From: an uncultured Clostridia bacterium
GTDB lineage: Bacteria; Bacillota; Clostridia; UMGS1883
NCBI GenBank assembly: GCA_934476455.1
Contig: CAKSNY010000003.1
Location: 62,001-126,000 of the forward strand
Reading direction: 5' to 3'
Length of the DNA: 64,000 nucleotides
Each line of letters starts with the position of its first letter. The first letter of the stretch is position 1. Below the pieces are notes generated by a model that saw nothing but the letters and a program-made list of their open reading frames with translations, had not been told where the DNA came from and ran no database searches. Position numbers and translations under genes: made by a program. Of this stretch, positions 8,557 to 16,869 are shown in pieces.

Positions 8557-11500
8557 ATGAAGCTTGATAAAAGCAAAAAGGGCAGCCGTTTTCTGGCGCT
8601 GATTATTGCATTTACGCTTGCGATTACAGCTTTTCCGATAATGGGTGCAGCTGACTTTATAAGCACCGTATACACGGTAAGCGGCGGCGACATTTCGGGG
8701 ATATATCCCGAAACGCTTGTGTGCGATTTTCTTAAAAATATAAATGCGGAAAGCAAAAAGCTTTACCGGGAGGGCAGTAATGTGCTTTTCGGATATGTGC
8801 AGGAGGGTGATACCCTTGTTGCGGACGGCGAAAGCTACAGCGTTAAATTTGAAAGCGCGGCAACGCTTTTTGATATGAACAGCGCCCTGGAAAATGCCGC
8901 AGACGGAGAAACGGTGTTTCTTAAGGCAGCGGGGGCGGATATGCCGACCGCGGTGGATTTTTCACCCTACGGATTTTTAAAATACGACATATACAAAGCC
9001 ACCGAGATAAAGCCGTATGAAATATCGGTTACAAAGCAAACGGAAGGCGGCGCGCCCGCCCTTAAATACAGCATAGGGCGCGGCAGCGCCGCGGCGACAA
9101 GACCTGTGCTTTTGGTTACAAACCAATTTGCGGACTATACCGCGCTTGACGGCGTTTCCGAAAAATATTTTGTAACCGAGCTTGACATAAAAAACGAAAC
9201 GGGCAACTCCTCCGCAATGCTTTTGTTTCACTTTTTCGGTACGCAGGTAAACAACAAAGCAAACAAGTTTAACACGGTAAACTCGTTTTTTGACGGGGCA
9301 CGTACAAGTACGCTTATTTTCGGACACGGCGGCACGTATGCCCTGGGCGGTTACAATGTAAATAACGATGTAATAGGCACCAATATGACGCCGCTTCCCT
9401 ATGAAGGCGAAACGCAGCATATAAAAATATACCAAAAAATAGAAGAGGGCGCAAAAAACACCTCTCTTACGGTATCGGCGCTGTATGTAAACGGTGTGCA
9501 GGCACTTGAAGCACCGATTACGTTTAATACAAAGCCGCCCGCAAACTACAAATACATTGCGGCAGCGGCAATAGGTGCAACACCGCAGATAAACGGCGAA
9601 GCGTCAAGCGTTTTGTTTTCAAATCTTAAAAGCTACATTTCCGCTTCGCTGCCCGATGAAAAAGGTGAAACCGCGGTAACATCCGATGTTTATGATGTTT
9701 CCGAAAGCCCGAAAACGGTAAGCAATATCCCGCGCGAATGTACCGTAGAAGAGCTTTTTTCAAACATAACGCTGCCCGAGGGTGCAGTTTGCAGCGTTAA
9801 AAAGGAAAGCGGCGGGGACGTGCTTCCCGCGGATAAAATAAATACGGGTATGAAGCTTTTTGTAACGTCTGCAAATGGTAAAAATACGGCAGAATACACC
9901 CTTGCAACGGAAGCATATATACCCGACCCGCTCTATCTTCTTACAGAAAACGTAAACAATGCCAATCTTAAAACGATTTGCGGCATTTTAACAGACCAAA
10001 ATGAAGAGCTTGCAAATATTTCTCAAGGGATGAGCGATTATCAAAAAAGGCTTGCCGCATATAACATTTTAAAGAAAAGACCGTTTGCGGACTACGATTC
10101 TTTAAAGGCGGCGTACGAAAAAAGCTGCGAAGATGTGCGTGCGGCATACCAAAGCCAGCTTCCAAGCTTTAAGGCGGCAAATTATACCGAAGACAAGCTT
10201 ATTTCGGGCTTTGTTACAACCACGCCGCAGGAAAACGTTTTCTCCTACGGCGGAAAAAGCTTTGTTATGCTTGATACAAAGGGTGAAAGCTTTTACGTTA
10301 TAACAAAGGACTATTACGCAAGCGCAGCGGGCGACAGCCAAAACACAGGTCGCTACAACGCGGAAACGGAAGGAAACGTTGCATATTTTTTAAACAACGA
10401 ATTTTTACAAAACGGCAACGAGGGGAAAAAGCTTCCCGATAAAATTTCGGAATATATCGACTACAGCGCCCTGTGGCAGAGTGAGCCCGGATATGACAAG
10501 CCAAACCCCGGCGGCTCAAATACGGTGGGCGGAATAGGGCTTTTGTCTTGTTACGAGTTTGTAAAATACATAAAAGAGCTTGGTGCAGACGATATACCGA
10601 GCGGTGCGGCGCTTTACTGGCTGCGCACCCCCGGTACCGAATATGAAACGTACCTTTACGGTGCGTCACTGAGAAGCCTTGACACAATGACGCCGCCGCT
10701 AAGGGTAGGTTCAATGTTCGGCTCTCAGGCAGAAAGACCGCGCCTTCTCCGTCCGAGCTTTTATCTGGACAAAAGCTTTTTTGAAAATAATAAGCTTTCC
10801 GCCTGCGGGTCTGCCGCAGCGGCTAAAATTGCAAAGCTGTGCGATACAGACGCCCTCTCCGCGCTGTATTCGCAAAGCGAGCTTGAAGATATTTTCCCCA
10901 GACCCGCGGCGCAAAACCTTGAAATAACGGGAACGGCGGTAACAGGAAATAAGCTTACCGCAAGGTATGACTATGTATGCCCGTTTGATGAGGGCGAAAC
11001 GGAAATAACCTGGTACGGTGCAGCGTCCGCTGATGGGGAATATAACGAGCTGCTCGGAAAAGGAAAAGAGCTTACGCTTACCGCACAGGCAGAGGGCAGG
11101 TTTATAAAAATTTCCGTTTTACCCAAGAGCAAAAGTGCCGTAAACGCACAGGGCTCTTTAATGCAAAGCGCAGGCTACCGCGGCGCGGCAGTTACAAGGG
11201 CAGCGGCAGACGCGGCGGCAAAGGCGCTTTTAGGAAAAACCGAAAGCGAGGTTTTGCAATTTTTCACGGATAATGCCCGGGTGTATGAATTTGCGGACGG
11301 GGCTTTGTCCTCACCGTATAAGGATACGGTTGCGCTAATCGTGTCAAAATCAGGCTTTACCACACTGAACGAGCTTGAAAAAGTTGTAAAAACGGCGCTT
11401 ATTATGGCGCAGATACAAAAAGACGAAACAGCCGATATAACCGCGCTTTTATCAAGCGAGGAAAGCGGCATTTTAAGCGGCGACTATAAAGAGCTTGCGG

Positions 11501-12441
11501 ACAAAAGCGCCGTAAACGCATTTGTAAAGCAAAGTACCGCGCAAAGCACGCAGGATTTTATAAAAAGCGTAAACGAACAGATTGCGCTTTCGTACTTAAA
11601 CAGCGCAGACGGAGAAACGATTGTTTCCGTGCTTGAAAGATTAAACAAAGCCTTGCTTTTAACAAAGGATATTTCAAGCCTTACGCCGCAGCAAAAAACG
11701 GCTCTCGGTTCAAAGGTTTTGGAGCAAAGCTACAGCGCACTTTCACAGGTTAACGAAAAAATAGAAAGTGTGTGGAGCATAATTACAGGGATTACGCCTG
11801 CGCCCGAGCCGGGCGGCGGGGGCAGACCCTCCGGCGGCGGTGGCGGCGGAAGCATAGGCACATCCGCCGCCGCATCAGGCGGCGCAGCAGGCGGCACAAA
11901 AGACCCGTACAGCGACCTTTCCGGGTGCAGCTGGGCAAAGGAAGCAATAATCTACCTTACAAAAAAAGGCGTTGTAAACGGTATGGGCGGCTCTCGGTTT
12001 AACCCAGGCGGCATGCTTACGCGTGAGCAGCTTGTAAAAATGGCGGTAACGGCATTTAATATTGAAGCAGGCGCTTTTGAGGTATCGTTTAAAGACGTGG
12101 ATACGTCGGCTTGGTACGCGCCGTACATTGCGGCGGCATACAAAAGCGGAATAGTAACCGGCATAAGTGAAAACGAGTTTGGCGTTGGCGATACTGTCAC
12201 GCGGGAACAGATAGCCGCAATTATTTACCGCAGCGCCGCTATGGGTACAGACGGCGAAGCCGGGGAAGTATTTTTCGGCGAGGATATATCGCCGTATGCG
12301 AAAGAGGCGGTTTTGCAAATGCAAAAGCGCGGAATAATAACGGGCGATGAAAACGGCAAATTCAACCCCAAAAGTCCGGCAACGCGTGCCGAGGCAGCCG
12401 TTATGATATACAGAGCAATGAAAAATGCGGAGGTGAAATAA
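8557..12441 (+). CDS. Large SLH-anchored surface protein with DUF6273-like module
   Basis: A 1294-residue protein. A signal peptide is followed by an N-terminal module of about 450 residues (VYTVSGGDISGIYPETLVCDF onward), which is also the bulk of the protein at 15078. Residues 557-735 hold the DUF6273-like module (VAYFLNNEFL, GLLSCYEFVKY, YWLRTPG, LLRPSFYLDKSFF), followed by an Ig-like domain and a helical stretch. A Gly/Pro-rich linker (about 1080-1115) leads to three SLH repeats (about 1117-1294: CSWAKEAIIYLTKKGVVNG, WYAPYIAAAYKSGIVTG, YAKEAVLQMQKRGIITG) that should bind the cell-wall secondary polymer. No enzymatic domain is recognised. The likely role is display or glycan binding at the cell surface. 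AAGGAGGCG precedes the ATG, and the stop overlaps the next ATG by one base. Confidence 0.82.
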   Translation: MKLDKSKKGSRFLALIIAFTLAITAFPIMGAADFISTVYTVSGGDISGIYPETLVCDFLKNINAESKKLYREGSNVLFGYVQEGDTLVADGESYSVKFESAATLFDMNSALENAADGETVFLKAAGADMPTAVDFSPYGFLKYDIYKATEIKPYEISVTKQTEGGAPALKYSIGRGSAAATRPVLLVTNQFADYTALDGVSEKYFVTELDIKNETGNSSAMLLFHFFGTQVNNKANKFNTVNSFFDGARTSTLIFGHGGTYALGGYNVNNDVIGTNMTPLPYEGETQHIKIYQKIEEGAKNTSLTVSALYVNGVQALEAPITFNTKPPANYKYIAAAAIGATPQINGEASSVLFSNLKSYISASLPDEKGETAVTSDVYDVSESPKTVSNIPRECTVEELFSNITLPEGAVCSVKKESGGDVLPADKINTGMKLFVTSANGKNTAEYTLATEAYIPDPLYLLTENVNNANLKTICGILTDQNEELANISQGMSDYQKRLAAYNILKKRPFADYDSLKAAYEKSCEDVRAAYQSQLPSFKAANYTEDKLISGFVTTTPQENVFSYGGKSFVMLDTKGESFYVITKDYYASAAGDSQNTGRYNAETEGNVAYFLNNEFLQNGNEGKKLPDKISEYIDYSALWQSEPGYDKPNPGGSNTVGGIGLLSCYEFVKYIKELGADDIPSGAALYWLRTPGTEYETYLYGASLRSLDTMTPPLRVGSMFGSQAERPRLLRPSFYLDKSFFENNKLSACGSAAAAKIAKLCDTDALSALYSQSELEDIFPRPAAQNLEITGTAVTGNKLTARYDYVCPFDEGETEITWYGAASADGEYNELLGKGKELTLTAQAEGRFIKISVLPKSKSAVNAQGSLMQSAGYRGAAVTRAAADAAAKALLGKTESEVLQFFTDNARVYEFADGALSSPYKDTVALIVSKSGFTTLNELEKVVKTALIMAQIQKDETADITALLSSEESGILSGDYKELADKSAVNAFVKQSTAQSTQDFIKSVNEQIALSYLNSADGETIVSVLERLNKALLLTKDISSLTPQQKTALGSKVLEQSYSALSQVNEKIESVWSIITGITPAPEPGGGGRPSGGGGGGSIGTSAAASGGAAGGTKDPYSDLSGCSWAKEAIIYLTKKGVVNGMGGSRFNPGGMLTREQLVKMAVTAFNIEAGAFEVSFKDVDTSAWYAPYIAAAYKSGIVTGISENEFGVGDTVTREQIAAIIYRSAAMGTDGEAGEVFFGEDISPYAKEAVLQMQKRGIITGDENGKFNPKSPATRAEAAVMIYRAMKNAEVK

Positions 12442-15041
12442 TGCGTATTGCCAAAATAATAAAAAGGGTCGGAGCAATGCTTTTATGCGCGGCGGTATTG
12501 GCAGGCGGCGCGCCGCGCCGCAGCGCCTCTGCACAAAAGGATTTGTCGGACGAGTACGCGCTTATGCAAGCACTTGGTATTTACGAGGATGAAAATTCCG
12601 AAACGGTAATTACGCGCAGGGCATTGGCAAAAATAATATCGCGCATTACGGGCGCGGCGGGCGCAGAGGAAACCGTCTACCGTGACGTAAGCGAAAAAGA
12701 CCCTGCCTACGATGCCATAATGGCAGTTTCGGCGGCAGGAATTATGACAGGGTACGGGGGCGCTTTTTCTCCCGACGAAACGGCGGACGTATTTTCGGCA
12801 TTAACGGCGCTTATGCGAACGGCAGGTTATTTCACCCCGTCCGAGGGAAGCGGCGGCTACTATAACGGATACCTTAAATTTGCCTCCAGAGAGGGGCTTT
12901 TAAAGGGCGTAAGCGCAGAAAAAAACCTTTGTGCGGACGATTTAACACAGATGCTTTACAACTTTTTGGAGGTTCGCATTTTTTCAGACAGCGTGTATGA
13001 AACAAGCGGCAATACAATAAGCGAAATAAGCGACGAAACGGTTTTGGGCAAATTTTTTAATGCGGATAAATGGCGCGGAAAAATTGCTGCAACGCCATAT
13101 GCCGCGCTTTCGGGGAGAGTGCGCACGCAGGACGGATTTATCCTTATAAACGATAAAAACGCCGACTATATTTACCGCGATAATTCCGCGGCTTCGTATG
13201 AAGATTTGGGGCGCGAAGCATATTTTTATACCGTCCGTTCTTCGGACACAATTTTATACACAGAGTTTATATCGTCAGGCTATAAAAAGGAAGAATTTTT
13301 GTGCGACAAGGTAACTTCCGTAGACCGCGCCCTTACCCAAATAAGCTATACAGACGCCTCAAACAAGGCGCAAACGCTCAACATAAGCGGAGCGGTAAAG
13401 GTGTATAACGGGGTTCAAAAGGACAATCTTTCACACACGGCATTTTCCGCACAATACGGATTTGTAACTGCTGTAGACGCAGATTCCGACGGAACGTACG
13501 ATATTATATACCTGTGGGACGTAAGCCTTATCCTTGTTGACACAATAAGCTTTAGGTCATATAAGATTACCGATAAAATAAGCGGCAGTACAATTGATTT
13601 TGACGAAAGCGATAACGATGTAACGGTGCTTTACCGCGGGGCAAGCTATCCGATTGACGCCATAAAAGAATATGACACCCTGCTTATAGCCAAAGCGCAA
13701 AACGGCACAAAGAACAAAATGACAATTTTCGTATGCCCCGAAAGCGTATCGGGAAAGGTTACCGCCAAAGGGCAGAACAGTATAGAGCTTGACGGGCAAA
13801 GCTTTGACGCCCTCTCCTCGATGGATTTTTCAAACATAAATATAGGCGAAAGGTACATTTTGTGCGTTTTTTACGACGACACCGTGCTTGCCGCACTTTC
13901 TGAAAGCATACGCGGCAAAACATATGCCTATGCCTTAAATGTGGGTGCGGAGGGTACAATAAATAAAAAGGTACAGATAAAGGCTTTCACACAAAACGGA
14001 AAAGAAGAAATATTAAACTTTGCAAAGCGGTTTAAGCTTAACGGTGCAAATGCCGGTTTTTCGGATTTAACGCAAAGTACACTGTTTAATGCCGGAGCCT
14101 TTAAAGAGCAGCTTGTTTCGTACAAGCTTAACCAAGACGGCGAAATAAACGAGCTTTATATTTCGGGTGCAAGCGAGGAGCCTGCCGCCGTGCGTGACGG
14201 AAAAACGCTGATTTTAAACAAAAATTATTCAAAGAGCGACACCTCCCAGTACTACAGGCTCTACAGCGGAGCGGCGCTTTTTAACGGCGAATACCTCGGT
14301 ATAGACAATATAACAAAGGTATTTCACATAATACGAAAGGACGGTAAATTTGAAAAAACGCTTTCTGCGGTTTCGGCTCCGTCGGCACTTTCCGTGGCGT
14401 CGGGCAGAATGAATATTTCAGTATATGATGCAGACACCGAGCGCGTTGCCGGAGCCTGCGTTATAGAGCAAAGCTATACAGAGCTTTCGTCAACAGCGAA
14501 GGAGGATGTAAACGTTTTCGTTGTGGGTAATGTTCGTAAAACAATAAACGGCAGCGGCGAGGAAAAAACCGTTCTCACAGGCTTTTACGGAGGAAAAGAA
14601 ACGGCAATTACAGAAAACGAAACGCTTAACTTTGACGGCGTAAAAAAAGGCGATGTGCTTCGTACATACGGTATGGCAAAGGGGCTTTATTCCTACAGCA
14701 TTTTATGCGGCGTTAATAACATACCCGGGGGCGAAAGCTCCTCCGGCGAGGACGAGGAGGATGAGGAGGATACCTCCACAAGCTTTGTGCGCGCACGCAC
14801 AAACGGTTATTACGGAAGCATTGTCAGCCGTTCGATAGAAAACAGAAACGTGTTTCTTACAAAAACAAAGGCGGGAACATTGCGCCCCGTTACGGCGGCT
14901 TCGTATACGTGCGTATATAAATACAACGTATCGGAGGGTACGCTTACCACGGCGGACATATCAGAGCTTGACGCGTCGTGCCAAAACGTATATTTTTCGT
15001 TTGTCTACGGCATACCGCGCGATATTATAATTTACATTTAA
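12441..15041 (+). CDS. Secreted protein with N-terminal SLH-like repeats and repeated beta domains (locus A copy)
   Basis: An 866-residue protein. A signal peptide of about 30 residues is followed by three degenerate SLH repeats (about 32-190: AYDAIMAVSAAGIMTGYGG, YLKFASREGLLKG). The rest is beta-rich with no known catalytic domain. It matches the 870-residue protein at 32832 in length, domain order and landmarks: an N/D-GYLK motif, VxVYNG or VIYNG, an acidic loop DADSDGTYDII (DNNGDGSAEII in the paralogue), and a repeated 'xGxVxx...ixIDGxxF' barrel-like unit. An acidic stretch near residues 768-778 (EDEEDEEDTS) is unusual. The ATG overlaps the upstream stop, and the ribosome-binding site is GGAGG inside the upstream gene. 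A surface glycan-binding or scaffold role is inferred from its presence in both loci. Confidence 0.75.
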   Translation: MRIAKIIKRVGAMLLCAAVLAGGAPRRSASAQKDLSDEYALMQALGIYEDENSETVITRRALAKIISRITGAAGAEETVYRDVSEKDPAYDAIMAVSAAGIMTGYGGAFSPDETADVFSALTALMRTAGYFTPSEGSGGYYNGYLKFASREGLLKGVSAEKNLCADDLTQMLYNFLEVRIFSDSVYETSGNTISEISDETVLGKFFNADKWRGKIAATPYAALSGRVRTQDGFILINDKNADYIYRDNSAASYEDLGREAYFYTVRSSDTILYTEFISSGYKKEEFLCDKVTSVDRALTQISYTDASNKAQTLNISGAVKVYNGVQKDNLSHTAFSAQYGFVTAVDADSDGTYDIIYLWDVSLILVDTISFRSYKITDKISGSTIDFDESDNDVTVLYRGASYPIDAIKEYDTLLIAKAQNGTKNKMTIFVCPESVSGKVTAKGQNSIELDGQSFDALSSMDFSNINIGERYILCVFYDDTVLAALSESIRGKTYAYALNVGAEGTINKKVQIKAFTQNGKEEILNFAKRFKLNGANAGFSDLTQSTLFNAGAFKEQLVSYKLNQDGEINELYISGASEEPAAVRDGKTLILNKNYSKSDTSQYYRLYSGAALFNGEYLGIDNITKVFHIIRKDGKFEKTLSAVSAPSALSVASGRMNISVYDADTERVAGACVIEQSYTELSSTAKEDVNVFVVGNVRKTINGSGEEKTVLTGFYGGKETAITENETLNFDGVKKGDVLRTYGMAKGLYSYSILCGVNNIPGGESSSGEDEEDEEDTSTSFVRARTNGYYGSIVSRSIENRNVFLTKTKAGTLRPVTAASYTCVYKYNVSEGTLTTADISELDASCQNVYFSFVYGIPRDIIIYI

Positions 15042-15077
15042 TTAAAATTAAAATAAATTTTTAAAGGAGAGATAAAA

Positions 15078-16799
15078 ATGACACGAAGAAAAACAAAAAT
15101 TACCGCAGGTGCGCTTGTAATTATTATGCTTTTAACAAGCGCATTTACACTCGGCGCGTTTGCAAGCGGGGAAATTCCGGCAAGCACGTATTACGAAATC
15201 GACGCGGCGGCGCACACCGTAAAAGGGCTTTTGCACAACACCTTTGTAGGCGATTTTATGGCGCGCATAAATTCGGGCAGCAGTGTTAAAAAACTGGTGG
15301 ATGCCGCCGGCAGCGAGGTGTTTAACGGATTTGTAGACGATACAATGACGCTTTATATAGGTAATACCCAATATTCGCTTGAGTATTTTATGCTCTACGA
15401 CCTCGGCGCAAAAATGGAGGATTACATAGCGCAAAATTCCGGATTAACGCAGGAAGTTTTGCTTGACCATACAATAGCAAGCAGAAACGGTTACAGAGAT
15501 GCTGTAGAAAGTTCAAAACTTAAGCAACTGGGAATTGTCAGCGGTCTTGCTGTAGGAACTAAGGATTCGTGGGTAGCGGGAAATATTGTAAAAGCAACTG
15601 TTGTAGCTGACGAATCAAGCCCTTATTTGGAGCTTTACTCTACAGGACTTCGGCAAAAACATTTAATTACCGAAGATTTTTCGGGTCAATATATAGATGA
15701 CGCAAGGTATACAGATAAATACATAGTAACGGAAGCGGAGATAAAGTCAATAAATTATGAGGGTGAACCCGCGGAAAACTCTACGGGATTTTTATCAATA
15801 AATCATTATTATAAGGCAGATGGGGAATCTAAAAATCCCGGTGCAGTATTTACCGGTAACACGGACAGCGTCAATTTCAGTGACAGGGGATATTTTACCG
15901 TTGGCGGAAATGAAACAAACACATCCGCAAGCTCAAGTCAAGTATATTTGTCGGAGGATAAGTACAATACAAGCACTGAATATAACGTAAAGCTTTATAA
16001 TATAAATTATGCAGATAAAACAAGCAGTGCAGCTTTGGAAAATATGGCTTCGGGAGTGTATCTTAATAACACAAAGCAAAATATCACAAAAACATTTGAT
16101 ACACAGCTTGCAAGCGGTACTACGTCGGTTGACGGAATTTCGCAGGCAACAATCGGTATAGGCGGAAACCGCATTTCATCAACTGTCGGCACGGCGACAA
16201 CAGTGCAAATATCGGATTTTAAAGTATACCTTGCGGAAAATATGCACGGCGAAAAAGATTATGTATCAGTTAGTTCTGACTGTACCATTCCCACGGCGGA
16301 CGAAAACGGATATGAAATAACAACAAAGCCCGCAACAATTAAAAATGTAGTTCCGGGAACAACCGCATCAGAACTTATCGAAAAGCTTAAGCTTCCCGAA
16401 AATGCGTATGCCGTGGCATACGATAAATCAAATTCCGCAAGCCGTGTAAGGCTGGCAGACAATGCTGTACTAAGCAATGATAATTATATAAACGTTATTT
16501 CAAAAACAAACGGGGCTTCCGGTGTTTTATCGAGAGGCTACACAATCACGCTTTCAACCTATGGCGCTGCTCTCTCGGGTAATACCGTTACGGTTACGGG
16601 CAACGCAAAGGGTGTGCGTTTTATTGCGGCGGCGTATGACGAAGCGGGAAAGCTTACAGAGGTTAAAATAATTCCAAGCGGGGAAAGCAGCGCAAGCTTT
16701 ACAAACGCGCCTGTAGCAGCAAATGTATTTGTGCTTAAAGATTTGGCAACGCTTACGCCTGTTACAGAGGTTCTTCCCGCAAGCCCTTCCGCAGAATAA
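15078..16799 (+). CDS. Secreted protein sharing the N-terminal module of the SLH protein at 8557
   Basis: A 573-residue protein with a signal peptide (ending GAFA, about residue 30). ASTYYEIDAAAHTVKGLLHNT and VGDFMARI parallel the start of the mature protein at 8557. Later KVYLAENMHGEK...TIKNVVPGTTASELIEKLKLPENA parallels its YISASLPDEK...TVSNIPRECTVEELFSNITLPEGA. Residues about 495-573 form a small C-terminal domain ending NVFVLKDLATLTPV, related to the tail of the protein at 35454 (TFVFANLRNLTPV). No SLH anchor or catalytic site is seen. Bases about 15480-16560 are visibly richer in A/T and in codons such as GCT, AGT and TCA than the flanks, which may mark a swapped segment. AAAGGAGAG precedes the ATG. 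It is the last gene of the operon. Confidence 0.72.
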   Translation: MTRRKTKITAGALVIIMLLTSAFTLGAFASGEIPASTYYEIDAAAHTVKGLLHNTFVGDFMARINSGSSVKKLVDAAGSEVFNGFVDDTMTLYIGNTQYSLEYFMLYDLGAKMEDYIAQNSGLTQEVLLDHTIASRNGYRDAVESSKLKQLGIVSGLAVGTKDSWVAGNIVKATVVADESSPYLELYSTGLRQKHLITEDFSGQYIDDARYTDKYIVTEAEIKSINYEGEPAENSTGFLSINHYYKADGESKNPGAVFTGNTDSVNFSDRGYFTVGGNETNTSASSSQVYLSEDKYNTSTEYNVKLYNINYADKTSSAALENMASGVYLNNTKQNITKTFDTQLASGTTSVDGISQATIGIGGNRISSTVGTATTVQISDFKVYLAENMHGEKDYVSVSSDCTIPTADENGYEITTKPATIKNVVPGTTASELIEKLKLPENAYAVAYDKSNSASRVRLADNAVLSNDNYINVISKTNGASGVLSRGYTITLSTYGAALSGNTVTVTGNAKGVRFIAAAYDEAGKLTEVKIIPSGESSASFTNAPVAANVFVLKDLATLTPVTEVLPASPSAE

Positions 16800-16808
16800 G
16801 AAACAGCC

Positions 16809-16837
16809 TTTACTAAAAAATAAAATTTGTGTATAAT
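16809..16837 (+). promoter_or_regulatory. Promoter of the membrane AraC regulator
   Basis: TTTACT (16809-16814), a 17-base spacer and TATAAT (16832-16837) lie just upstream of the ATG at 16870. The regulator can therefore be made independently of the enzyme operon. Confidence 0.65.
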
Positions 16838-16869
16838 GGTATAAAAAAGGTGCATAGGGGAATGAGGAA

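Noticed and set aside
11875..12534. A 219-codon open frame on the minus strand over the SLH region
   Set aside because: It is antisense to three clear SLH repeats and encodes a Cys/Arg-rich product without any known pattern.
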